Shown: piece by piece, positions 16,440-24,003 of the stretch
How the letters are laid out: every line of letters starts with the position of its first letter
How positions within the stretch are numbered: position 1 is the stretch's first letter
Assembly: GCA_023488455.1 (NCBI GenBank)
Contig: JAMDDV010000004.1
Location: 1 to 34,811 of the forward strand
Length of the DNA: 34,811 bases
Source: Actinomycetota bacterium
GTDB taxonomy: Bacteria; Actinomycetota; Humimicrobiia; Hakubellales; JAMDDV01
Direction: 5' to 3'
Notes under the pieces: model-generated
Databases searched by the model: none
What the model saw: the letters and a program-made list of their open reading frames with translations, nothing else
Told to the model about the DNA's origin: nothing
Program-made: the position numbers and the translations under genes

Positions 16440-16888
16440 TTGGCTTTCCGGACGAAGTATTAAAAGCAGTAATTGAAAAGGCATTATTTAGAGGAAACGT
16501 TTTAAAAACAGAAATATTTTTCCCTTCGACAAACGAAATTCACCTAAAAAGATTAATATTATTAAATATAGATTTTAACTCAAGCAATATTTATTTCTTT
16601 TTAACGACTTCGAATGTTAAGAAATTTATTTTAGGTAAATATCCTGATATTACTGGAAATTTTATTCTTATACCCAAAGGTCAAACGTTAGATAACAAAA
16701 ATGAAGATATGGTAATAGATTGTAGAATGGTTCGCTTTATTACTAAAGATAAATTGTTTGAAAAATTTAAAAGAAAAAAATTAACTTCTCTCAAACCCTT
16801 AGATAATTTTATTATGAAAGAGGTAGACAGGATAATAAGAGAATCAACATTAATTAATGATGATTTAAAGAAATTAATTTTACCTTAA
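16436..16888 (+). CDS. Putative toxin partner of Panacea, MazF/PemK-like
   Basis: A 150-residue basic protein overlapping the antitoxin stop by 4 nt. Its layout resembles the MazF/PemK fold: an early strand with HLKRLILLN (like KRPVLVL), IYFFLTTS at the usual position of the PITS strand, FILIPKG, then MVIDCRMVRFITKDKL, comparable to the SVVLCDQIRTIDKSRL segment, and a final helix LKPLDNFIMKEVDRII. These matches are by eye and weak. If right, it is a ribosome-independent mRNA endonuclease neutralised by the upstream protein; otherwise it is an unrecognised toxin class. Confidence 0.6.
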   Translation: MIGFPDEVLKAVIEKALFRGNVLKTEIFFPSTNEIHLKRLILLNIDFNSSNIYFFLTTSNVKKFILGKYPDITGNFILIPKGQTLDNKNEDMVIDCRMVRFITKDKLFEKFKRKKLTSLKPLDNFIMKEVDRIIRESTLINDDLKKLILP

Positions 16889-16934
16889 GTGTTTATTGTC
16901 AAATTATAATCCTAAAAGATTTAAATAACCGCAG

Positions 16935-17120
16935 TTGAGAATAAAAAAGAAGAAACCTAAAGTTAGAAAATTATGGAAGATAAAACCATTTGACCGCATA
17001 AAGCAATCCAGAAAGATTTATTCAAGAAAAAAGAAAATTGATATTGACAAAAAAATTGAAATAATACAGGAATTTAAATTAGTTTCTATTCAATATCTTT
17101 TTAATCCAATATGTTTGTGA
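16935..17120 (+). CDS. Very basic 61-residue ORF, doubtful
   Basis: TTG start without a ribosome site. About a third of residues are Lys or Arg (IKKKKPKVRKLWKIK). It lies in the AT-rich islet, where Lys codons arise by chance, so it may be spurious. If real, a nucleic-acid-binding tail is possible. Confidence 0.25.
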   Translation: MRIKKKKPKVRKLWKIKPFDRIKQSRKIYSRKKKIDIDKKIEIIQEFKLVSIQYLFNPICL

Positions 17121-17219
17121 TCTAAATATAGAAAATCAATTACATTCTTATTTAATTGAATTAAAATTATTTAATTTCAAAATCAAAAGACGTTTTAAAA
17201 GTTCTATTTTTTATATATT

Positions 17220-17239
17220 CAGGGACACCAGATTTCATT
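17220..17239 (+). repeat. attR-like direct repeat
   Basis: CAGGGACACCAGATTTCATT, 19 of 20 identical to 14862-14881. It carries A at the tRNA discriminator position, so it probably preserves the original tRNA 3' end. Confidence 0.8.
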
Positions 17240-17250
17240 AAGAATATAAT
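17222..17250 (+). promoter_or_regulatory. Promoter of the HtrA gene, partly inside attR
   Basis: GGGACA (17222-17227, four of six to TTGACA), a 17-nt spacer and TATAAT (17245-17250). The ATG at 17263 leaves a leader of only about 6 nt. Confidence 0.5.
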
Positions 17251-17262
17251 ATGTGAAACGAG

Positions 17263-18309
17263 ATGGACGATACGATCCAGAGAACTCTAAAACTAATCAG
17301 TGGTAAAACTAGCAGAGCCGGTTCTGCTGCGAAATTTGAAGTTGGGTCCACAGATGATTCAGATGCTGAACTTCTTGATGCTTATTCGAGGGCAGTTATC
17401 GCTGTAGCGAGTAGTATAGGCCCTTCAGTGGTGAATATTTCCATAAGAAAGAAGTTGGCTAGACCTGGTATTGAAGAGGCAGGGGCGGGTTCCGGGGTAA
17501 TTATTGCGCCTGATGGTTATATCCTCACTAATAGTCATGTTATCCATCAGGCAAATGAGCTTTTGATAACGATAACTGATGGCACGAGTGTTGTAGCGAC
17601 GTTAGTTGGAGAAGATCCACCGACGGATCTTGCTGTTGTGCGCGCGAATCTCTCAGGATTATCATATGCATCGCTTGGTGATTCTACTACATTGCATGTT
17701 GGTCAACTGGTTATTGCAATTGGAAATCCTTATGGTTTTCAATCCACCGTTTCAACTGGTGTGATCAGCGCTCTTGGTCGTTCTCTGCGAAGTCAGGAAG
17801 GTAGGCTTATTGAGAATATTATTCAGCACACTGCGCCGCTGAACCCCGGGAACTCGGGAGGACCTTTGGTCGATTCAAAGGGCAGGGTTGTTGGTATAAA
17901 TACAGCGATAATTCCGTTAGCTCAGGGTATCGGTTTTGCCATTCCCTCCAATGCGGCAAGGTGGGTGGTATCGCAACTCTTAACACATGGTCGCGTACGT
18001 CGCGGATACCTCGGGGTAGTAGGCAGGGATAGAAAAATAGACCGTCGATTAGTTCTTTATCACAAGCTAGGTAGCGAAAAAGCTTTTGAGGTCATATTGA
18101 TCGAGCCAAAAGCACCTGCCGCTCAGGCAGGATTGCAGGTTGGGGACATCATAATCGCTATTAATGATAGGGAGGTCAAGGGAATTGATGACCTGCACGT
18201 TTTCCTTGCTTCCTGGCCGATTTCACCTCCATTGGTGGTAACAGTGTTGCGCGGACAGTCAAAGGTTCAGCTTGAGGTCATTCCGGTGGAGGCTAAGCAG
18301 GGTTTTTAG
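17263..18309 (+). CDS. HtrA/DegP-type serine protease with PDZ domain
   Basis: A 348-residue protein. The trypsin-like domain (about 45-245) has the triad His92 (TNSHVI), Asp122 (TDLAVV) and Ser198 (NPGNSGGPL). One PDZ domain follows (about 265-340: VILIEPKAPAAQAGLQVGDIIIAIND). It degrades misfolded proteins. Unlike most HtrA proteins it has no visible signal peptide or membrane anchor; the N-terminal 40 residues are polar. It may act in the cytoplasm, or the true start may have been lost with the islet insertion. A near-leaderless promoter precedes it. Confidence 0.92.
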   Translation: MDDTIQRTLKLISGKTSRAGSAAKFEVGSTDDSDAELLDAYSRAVIAVASSIGPSVVNISIRKKLARPGIEEAGAGSGVIIAPDGYILTNSHVIHQANELLITITDGTSVVATLVGEDPPTDLAVVRANLSGLSYASLGDSTTLHVGQLVIAIGNPYGFQSTVSTGVISALGRSLRSQEGRLIENIIQHTAPLNPGNSGGPLVDSKGRVVGINTAIIPLAQGIGFAIPSNAARWVVSQLLTHGRVRRGYLGVVGRDRKIDRRLVLYHKLGSEKAFEVILIEPKAPAAQAGLQVGDIIIAINDREVKGIDDLHVFLASWPISPPLVVTVLRGQSKVQLEVIPVEAKQGF

Positions 18310-18390
18310 TATATTATCAGTTGAGGGCTCGTAGGAGAAAATAAATCTTTAATCGTCAGATTTTGGCAATAGAAAAAGGGGTTGGATAAA

Positions 18391-19560
18391 ATGGAAAATT
18401 TTATCTTTCAGAATTCCACCAGGATTATATTTGGCAAGGGAACCGAGGAGCAGGTAGGCAGCGAGGTATCCAGGTTCAGTAAGAAGATACTGCTTCATTA
18501 TGGAGGTGGAAGTATAAAGAAGATTGGACTCTATGATAGAGTCATTAAATCTCTGAAGGAATCAAAAATTGATTATATTGAACTTCCTGGGGTCAAACCG
18601 AATCCAAGATTGAGTCTTGTGAGAGAGGGAATAAAGATTTGCAGGAAAAACAATATTGACTTTATTCTGGCTGTCGGCGGAGGTAGTGTTATTGACTCCG
18701 CAAAGGCAATTGCAATCGGTGTTCCATATGACGGAGATGTTTGGGATTTCTTTACGCGAAAAGTTAAGGGAAAGGAAGCCATCCCGATAGGCGTGGTTCT
18801 CACAATACCTGCAGCCGGCAGCGAAACGAGTATGGCAGCGGTTATTACTAATGAGGAGCAAGGTCTTAAACTTTGCAATATCGGTATTGAAAAGTTGAGA
18901 CCAAGATTTTCTATACTAAATTCAGAGCTCACCTTTTCACTCCCGCCATATCAGACTGCAAGCGGTGCTGTTGATATAATGGCTCACGTGATGGAGAGGT
19001 ATTTCACGCAGACCAGGGACGTCGATATAACTGACAGATTATGTGAAGCGACTTTGAAGACCATGATTAAGTTTGTGCCAATAGTTTTAGCAGAACCAAG
19101 AAATTATGCAGCACGGGCAGAGATAATGTGGGCTGGTACTATTGCGCATAATGATTTATTGGGGACAGGGAGAGTGGAAGATTGGAGCTCGCACAATATA
19201 GAACATGGCATTAGCTCAATAAACGATATGGCTCATGGAGCAGGCCTTGCAATCGTGTTTCCTGCATGGATGAAATACGTTTACAGAGCCAATGTCAACC
19301 GTTTCGCGCAGTTTGCCATAAGGGTATGGAATGTTGAGCAATCGTTTGATTCTCAGAAAGGGGTTGCCCTTGAGGGCATAAACAAACTGGAGTCCTTTTT
19401 TAGGTATATTGACATGCCTTGCTCTTTGCGTGAGATAGGAATTGGTAGAGATCACTTTGATGAAATTGCAGCTATAACAACCTTTTATGGTTCAATTGGA
19501 AATCTGATGAAGCTTAATAAAGAGGATGTAATTAAAATCCTTGATCTGGCAACCTATTAG
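18391..19560 (+). CDS. Iron-containing alcohol dehydrogenase (BDH-like)
   Basis: ATG 18391 is chosen because it follows AAAGGGG (18375-18381) by 9 nt; an in-frame TTG at 18382 abuts that site. The 389-residue product opens with MENFIFQNSTRIIFGKG, typical of butanol dehydrogenase-like group III enzymes. NAD(P) binding is shown by AVGGGSVIDSAKAI, and metal ligands lie in SGAVDIMAHVMERY, NIEHGIS and MAHGAGLAIVFPAW. It interconverts aldehydes or ketones and alcohols in fermentation. Confidence 0.93.
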   Translation: MENFIFQNSTRIIFGKGTEEQVGSEVSRFSKKILLHYGGGSIKKIGLYDRVIKSLKESKIDYIELPGVKPNPRLSLVREGIKICRKNNIDFILAVGGGSVIDSAKAIAIGVPYDGDVWDFFTRKVKGKEAIPIGVVLTIPAAGSETSMAAVITNEEQGLKLCNIGIEKLRPRFSILNSELTFSLPPYQTASGAVDIMAHVMERYFTQTRDVDITDRLCEATLKTMIKFVPIVLAEPRNYAARAEIMWAGTIAHNDLLGTGRVEDWSSHNIEHGISSINDMAHGAGLAIVFPAWMKYVYRANVNRFAQFAIRVWNVEQSFDSQKGVALEGINKLESFFRYIDMPCSLREIGIGRDHFDEIAAITTFYGSIGNLMKLNKEDVIKILDLATY

Positions 19561-19832
19561 ATAAGGGGAATGCCGTTAAAGACTTTACTGTATTAAAAGA
19601 CCAGGAAAATCTGTTATCCAGTATTATTGAGCAGAGCCCGTTTTCCACATGGATAGCAGATGCAAATGGAACAAATATAAGGCAGAATGCCGCATGTAGG
19701 AAGCTATTTGGGATCGACCGTGATGAGCAGACTGTAGGAAAGTATAATCTTTTTACTGACCCTGTTATTAAAGAGCAGGGTTATATTGATACGATTAGAA
19801 CTGTTTTTGAGAATGGGGAAACAGTTAGATTT
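19545..19832 (+). other. PAS-like 5' extension of the next gene without a start codon
   Basis: This stretch is open and in frame with the gene at 19833 and encodes a PAS-like segment: NLLSSIIEQSPFSTWIADAN, NAACRKLFGID. No ATG, GTG or TTG lies in this frame between the upstream TGA (19542-19544) and 19833. An ATG at 19570 after AAGGGG is in another frame and stops after 8 codons, so a frameshift near 19590 would explain the arrangement. The real gene probably begins here. Confidence 0.6.
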
Positions 19833-21032
19833 GTGATCAATTACGATTTTTCGAAAGTAGATACAGTAAATGTGCCAGGCGCTACTCACAAAATACTGGA
19901 TGTCACGATTTTCCCGATCAAGGATTCAACCGGGAGGGTAGTAAACGCGGTTATACAACATGAAGATATCACTGACAGCAAAAAGATGGAGGATGAGCTA
20001 AAACACCTCGCGACCCATGATGCTCTTACCGGACTTTACAACAGGGCATTCTTTGAAGAAGGGATGAAACTGCTTTCTAAAGAAAGGAATGTTAGCACTG
20101 GAATATTAGTCATTGATATAGATGGGTTGAAATATGTAAATGATGCTTTTGGTCATCAGCAGGGAGACGGGATGCTTATCTCTTTTTCTAAAGTCCTTAC
20201 CAGAACATTCAGGCCGTCCGATGTTGTTGCCCGTATTGGCGGAGATGAGTTTGGGGTTTTGATCAGGGATGTCGATGAATTCAAAATATGGAGCATTGCG
20301 GAGAGGCTCAGGAGCAACTTATATATCTACAATAAGTCTCTTAAGGCTAACAAGAGTCCAATTAATATTTCTCTTGGTTATTCAATTAGAAATGATAGCT
20401 CAAAAACAGTCGAGCAGACGTTTAAGGAAGCAGATGACATGCTCTTCAGAGACAAGATTCCCAAAAGGGATGATGTAAGAAGATCAATTTTAAATGTTCT
20501 TAAGATTACCATGCTTGAAAAAGACTTCATAACAGAAGAGCATATGGAAAGGATAAAAAACACTGCTGCAACTTTTGGGAATCTGGTTAAGCTCAGCCCG
20601 GAGGAAATGGAAACTTTTATTCTTGCAACCGAACTTCATGATATTGGCAAGGTTGTTATTCCAGATCATGTATTGAATAAGGTTGAAGATCTTACCAAAG
20701 AAGAGTTTGAAGTAATAAAGAAGCATCCCGAAACAGGCTACAGAATTGCAAAAGCAACTCCAGAGACATCTCATGTTGCCGAGTACATTTTATGTTCACA
20801 TGAGCGGTGGGATGGCAAGGGTTACCCACGTGGTTTAAAAGGTGAGAAGATTCCTTTGATATCAAGGATGATCTTCATCCTGGATGCATATGATGCCATG
20901 ACATATGATAGACATTACAGAAAAGCATTGAATAAGGATGGGGCTATCCTGGAACTAAAGAAAAATGCAGGTAGTCAGTTCGACCCAGAACTGATTGATC
21001 TATTTATAAACGGGGTTTTGTTGAATAGTTAA
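19833..21032 (+). CDS. GGDEF and HD-GYP bifunctional c-di-GMP protein
   Basis: From GTG 19833 the product has 399 residues, but the PAS coding region begins upstream. The PAS end is followed by a GGDEF domain (about 50-210) with GGDEF at 136-140 and an intact inhibitory RPSD site. The HD-GYP domain (about 225-395) has HDIGK and SHERWDGKGYP, where the first His of the usual HHE is Ser. It could both make and degrade c-di-GMP. Its GGDEF domain closely resembles that at 1246 (NDAFGH, ARIGGDEF). It lies just after the alcohol dehydrogenase gene. Confidence 0.9.
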   Translation: MINYDFSKVDTVNVPGATHKILDVTIFPIKDSTGRVVNAVIQHEDITDSKKMEDELKHLATHDALTGLYNRAFFEEGMKLLSKERNVSTGILVIDIDGLKYVNDAFGHQQGDGMLISFSKVLTRTFRPSDVVARIGGDEFGVLIRDVDEFKIWSIAERLRSNLYIYNKSLKANKSPINISLGYSIRNDSSKTVEQTFKEADDMLFRDKIPKRDDVRRSILNVLKITMLEKDFITEEHMERIKNTAATFGNLVKLSPEEMETFILATELHDIGKVVIPDHVLNKVEDLTKEEFEVIKKHPETGYRIAKATPETSHVAEYILCSHERWDGKGYPRGLKGEKIPLISRMIFILDAYDAMTYDRHYRKALNKDGAILELKKNAGSQFDPELIDLFINGVLLNS

Positions 21033-21092
21033 TGGTTAAAAATGTTTTTTAGCCGCAAAAGCAGTGAATTAAGCATCTGAGAGAAAAATAAG

Positions 21093-21121
21093 TTGACATA
21101 TTTAGTGAATGAATTTATACT
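21093..21121 (+). promoter_or_regulatory. Near-consensus promoter of the PadR gene
   Basis: TTGACA (21093-21098), a 17-nt spacer, TATACT (21116-21121). Its position rules out the ATG at 21109 as translation start. Confidence 0.85.
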
Positions 21122-21124
21122 TTG

Positions 21125-21143
21125 ATATATCTTTTAGATATAT
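21125..21143. promoter_or_regulatory. Inverted repeat, likely PadR autoregulatory operator
   Basis: ATATATCT (21125-21132) and AGATATAT (21136-21143) form perfect 8-bp arms around TTT, lying over the predicted transcription start. A bound PadR dimer here would block transcription. Confidence 0.6.
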
Positions 21144-21159
21144 AGCTTGGAGTTATAAT

Positions 21160-21717
21160 ATGCGCGAAAATAAAACGAAATATGCAATTCTGGGGATGCT
21201 TACCAGAGGACCGATGTCCGGCTATGACATCAAGAAGGCGATTGACTTTGGCCTGCATATGTTCTGGAGCGAGAGCCACGGGCAGATTTATCCAGGGCTG
21301 AAACAACTGACAGAAGATGGGTTGATAACCAGGGACATAATGCATCAGATGGGGAAACCTGATCGACATATTTACTCAATCACTGAAAGGGGTAAAAAAG
21401 AACTCAGAACCTGGTTAGCAAGATCTCCTGAACCCAATAGTTACAGGATTGAAGTGCTGCTGAAATTATTCTTTGGGCATGAGCTTTCAATGGATGAGAA
21501 TTTGCAAAATTTGGGAAGTTTCAGAGAGCAACAAAGCAAACTACTGGAGCAATATTTAAGCATGGAGCAGCATCTTGTGTCAGAACACGCTGATGTTCCT
21601 CAAGCACCGTACTGGCTGTCAACGCTTCGCTGCGGAATCCGTATAAGCAAGGCATTTGTGGGTTGGTGTGATGAAACCATTGAATTTTTAAGATTAAGGG
21701 ATGGAGGGCAGAAATAA
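21160..21717 (+). CDS. PadR-family transcriptional regulator
   Basis: The start is ATG 21160, 7 nt after GGAG (21149-21152), because the promoter overlaps the upstream ATG. The 185-residue protein has a PadR winged helix (about 5-85: YAILGMLTRGPMSGYDIKKAID, GQIYPGLKQLTEDGLITRD, RHIYSITERGKKEL) and a C-terminal helical dimerisation domain of the PadR/AphA (Vir_act_alpha_C) type. It probably represses its own operon through the inverted repeat at 21125. Its stop overlaps the ferredoxin gene start (TAATG). Confidence 0.93.
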   Translation: MRENKTKYAILGMLTRGPMSGYDIKKAIDFGLHMFWSESHGQIYPGLKQLTEDGLITRDIMHQMGKPDRHIYSITERGKKELRTWLARSPEPNSYRIEVLLKLFFGHELSMDENLQNLGSFREQQSKLLEQYLSMEQHLVSEHADVPQAPYWLSTLRCGIRISKAFVGWCDETIEFLRLRDGGQK

Positions 21718-22502
21718 TGGTGAGACAGAAAGTTCGCAGATCAATTTTATTTTTTTCTTTTTTTATTTTTCCAATCACATTCAATTATCTTTCTTTTATT
21801 TTGATGATCGAGGGAGCATCTAAGGGTATCGCCACTACAAGTGTTCTCTTCTGGTCTTTGTGGTTTGTTTCATCGTTGTTTATCGGAAGAGTGGCATGTG
21901 GGTACATATGCCCATTTGGTGGGGTGCAGATGGTGGTGAACAGAGTTGCTCCCAGGAAGCTCAGAAAAATCAAACATCTGCGGGCAGTGAAATACGTTCT
22001 GTTTGTTACCTGGATTTCACTGTTCGTATTTTTCCTTGTTTTAGCTGGAGGTTATGAAAAAATAGATTTTCTGTACAACACTCCTAATGTAGTTGCTGTG
22101 GATAGTCCTCAGATGTTGGTTGTATATTATTCGCTCATGGCAGTTGTCCTGCTGCCAATGCTGTTGGGCAAAAGAGGTTTCTGCCAGTACTTCTGTTTTC
22201 TTGGGGTTTTGAGCATAATTGGCACTAAAATTAAAAATTTCTTGAGGATGCCATCTCTTCATCTAAGAGCTGATAAGGGGAAATGTGCAGATTGCAAAAG
22301 TTGCGACAGCATTTGTCCCATGAGTATTGAGGTAAGCAGAAAAGTTCAGTCTGGCTCCATGAGCGGCACAGAGTGTATTTTATGCGGAAGTTGTGTCGAT
22401 AATTGCAAGAACAGGGTAATACAATACTCTTTTTCTTGTCCCAATAAAATTATGCAGGACTCATTGGTTATTTCTAGTGATCCGCGTCTTATCCGGAGCT
22501 GA
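21717..22502 (+). CDS. NapH-like membrane 4Fe-4S ferredoxin
   Basis: A 261-residue protein with four to five hydrophobic spans. CGYICPFGG and CQYFCFLG resemble the CxxxCP motifs of NapH/YccM/CcoG proteins. The C-terminus carries two 4Fe-4S motifs, CADCKSCDSICP and CILCGSCVDNC. It should pass electrons between the quinone pool and a cytoplasmic partner. It overlaps padR by 1 nt, so PadR likely controls it. AGGG lies before the start. Confidence 0.88.
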   Translation: MVRQKVRRSILFFSFFIFPITFNYLSFILMIEGASKGIATTSVLFWSLWFVSSLFIGRVACGYICPFGGVQMVVNRVAPRKLRKIKHLRAVKYVLFVTWISLFVFFLVLAGGYEKIDFLYNTPNVVAVDSPQMLVVYYSLMAVVLLPMLLGKRGFCQYFCFLGVLSIIGTKIKNFLRMPSLHLRADKGKCADCKSCDSICPMSIEVSRKVQSGSMSGTECILCGSCVDNCKNRVIQYSFSCPNKIMQDSLVISSDPRLIRS

Positions 22503-22592
22503 AACTTTGCTAGTTCTCATATTAATTTAATCTGGAATAAATGTTACTATTCTCGTGTCTTTTCATTATTAATGTAGAAGATTGCTTTTGAG

Positions 22593-23171
22593 ATGATGCC
22601 AGCTCGAGAAATGCTATTTAAACCGGTAACACCGAAGGAGTGGGGAGACCTTGAGCGGTTATTTGGTCCGCGCGGTGCCTGTGGTGGCTGCTGGTGTATG
22701 TGGTGGAGATTGACGCGTGCTGAATTTGAAAAAAAGAAAGGGGAACTCAATAGAGATGCCCTTAAGAAACTGGTTGACTCCGGAACAGCCCCCGGAATTC
22801 TGGCCTATCTTGATGATCAGCCTGTTGGCTGGTGTTCGGTTGGACCACGAGAGACTTATCCTGCGCTCGAGCGTTCCAAAAAACTTAAAAGAATAGATTA
22901 TGATCCCGCATGGTCAATAGTCTGTTTTTTTGTGGCGAAAAAGTTCAGGCGGCAGGGTATTACTTCGGAATTGATAAAGGCTGCAGTGGATTATGCCAGG
23001 GAAAATGGTGCTAAAATTGTTGAGGCTTACCCAACCGATCCACCAAATGAGAAATATCCTGATATATTTGCTTATACTGGTTTCTTATCGACATTTCTAA
23101 ATGCTGGGTTTACAGAGGTTGATCGAAGGTCAAAGTCGCGATCAATTGTCAGATTTTACATAGATAATTAA
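22593..23171 (+). CDS. GNAT acetyltransferase
   Basis: A 192-residue protein. The N-terminal third has a Cys/Trp-rich CGGCWCMWW patch, typical of a GNAT subgroup. Acetyl-CoA binding is shown by SIVCFFVAKKFRRQGITSEL, then ALKKL and YARENGAKIVEAYP. The C-terminus FLSTFLNAGFTEV is the usual final strand. Substrate unknown. The start may be any of the closely spaced ATGs at 22593, 22596 or 22611. It stands alone after a 90-nt gap. Confidence 0.88.
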   Translation: MMPAREMLFKPVTPKEWGDLERLFGPRGACGGCWCMWWRLTRAEFEKKKGELNRDALKKLVDSGTAPGILAYLDDQPVGWCSVGPRETYPALERSKKLKRIDYDPAWSIVCFFVAKKFRRQGITSELIKAAVDYARENGAKIVEAYPTDPPNEKYPDIFAYTGFLSTFLNAGFTEVDRRSKSRSIVRFYIDN

Positions 23172-23251
23172 AAAAGGCTTTTACTGCATTTTATCAAAAA
23201 TCTCGAAGGATTCCTCTTCTAAATGGCGACATATATATTAAAGAAAAAATT

Positions 23252-23601
23252 TTGAGCCAGAGCAGCAAATTCATGAAAGTGAATCGGGAACGTTGGTTGG
23301 TGAGGAAATTGAAATGTGGAGATGCAAAGGCCTGGAGGGAACTGTTCGATATTTATGGGGATGCTCTCTTTAGCTACGCTTATCACAGAACAGGAAGAGA
23401 TAGGGAGATGGCCGAGGATGTGAGACAGGAAGCACTATCGCAGCTGCTAAATCCATAAAGGATTATAGAGGCCAGATGCCCCTATTTGCATGGCTCTGTG
23501 GGATCATACGCCATAAAGCTGCAGATGAAATTAATTCTCGTTACAGTAGTGAGTTATCTCTTGAAATAGCTAATCAAGGAGAAGAAGAGGATAAAAATTA
23601 A
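23252..23601 (+). pseudogene. ECF sigma factor, region 2 only, frameshifted
   Basis: From TTG 23252 the first frame encodes a sigma-70 region 2 start (AWRELFDIYGDALFSYAYHR, AEDVRQEA) and stops at 23458. A -1 shift near 23433 restores SIKDYRGQMPLFAWLCGIIRHKAADEINSR, the rest of region 2, up to TAA 23599. That frame continues past the stop into the next ORF, whose first residues (FQLLGKIPLPDEVIERDETR) look like the sigma linker. Region 4 is missing. The gene is therefore broken by a frameshift, a nonsense codon and a deletion. Confidence 0.75.
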
Positions 23602-23604
23602 ATT

Positions 23605-24003
23605 ATGTTCCAGCTGTTAGGCAAGATTCCTCTTCCCGATGAAGTAATTGAAAGGGATGAGACGAGGTCAGCGATAAGGAATAATGACAAATATCTCCTT
23701 GATAGAGAGTTCTCCAAACTTGTAAAGTCAGCAATGATAGTAGAGGTCCCGCAGGTCGATGATGAAATGATTTATTTTATTGCTGGACATGTACCCGTTG
23801 AGAAAGAAGCGGTAGGTGGGTTGATTTTATACATGGTCGGAATGTTAAGCGCATGTCTTACTTTACTGGCAGTAGTTGGCATCCTGATAGCAGACTTGCG
23901 TCCAGTCTTCAGGGTATTTGCGATGTTTGTACCTGCTATGAATCTTCTTATCAGCCCACTTGCTGCTCTAGCGGTAATAAGGAGGAGGCTTTTTAATGTT
24001 TAG
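23605..24003 (+). CDS. Sigma-linker/membrane fusion remnant (132 aa)
   Basis: ATG start 3 nt after the sigma fragment's TAA and in the same frame. Residues 1-25 resemble the ECF region 2-4 linker. From about residue 28 the sequence changes to a different protein with two hydrophobic spans (about 72-98 and 105-125) and a basic end, which could be the C-terminus of an anti-sigma or membrane protein. A deletion fusing a sigma gene to its downstream neighbour explains this. It may be untranslated. It overlaps the next gene by 8 nt. Confidence 0.5.
   Translation: MFQLLGKIPLPDEVIERDETRSAIRNNDKYLLDREFSKLVKSAMIVEVPQVDDEMIYFIAGHVPVEKEAVGGLILYMVGMLSACLTLLAVVGILIADLRPVFRVFAMFVPAMNLLISPLAALAVIRRRLFNV

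Larger units (their letters stand above)
14862..17239. mobile_element. Integrase-less genomic islet inserted at tRNA-Arg
   Basis: A 2.36-kb AT-rich segment bounded by 20-nt direct repeats of the tRNA-Arg 3' end, the classic result of tyrosine-integrase insertion. It contains a 73-aa ORF, a Panacea antitoxin with partner, and a basic 61-aa ORF. No integrase or transposase is present, so it is either a remnant or was moved in trans. Confidence 0.72.

Noticed and set aside
14873..17219. Integrase or transposase in the tRNA islet
   Set aside because: All six frames inspected; no tyrosine or serine recombinase motif, and no terminal inverted repeats were seen.
21109..21159. Upstream ATG of padR at 21109
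   Set aside because: It lies within the promoter spacer, upstream of the predicted transcription start.
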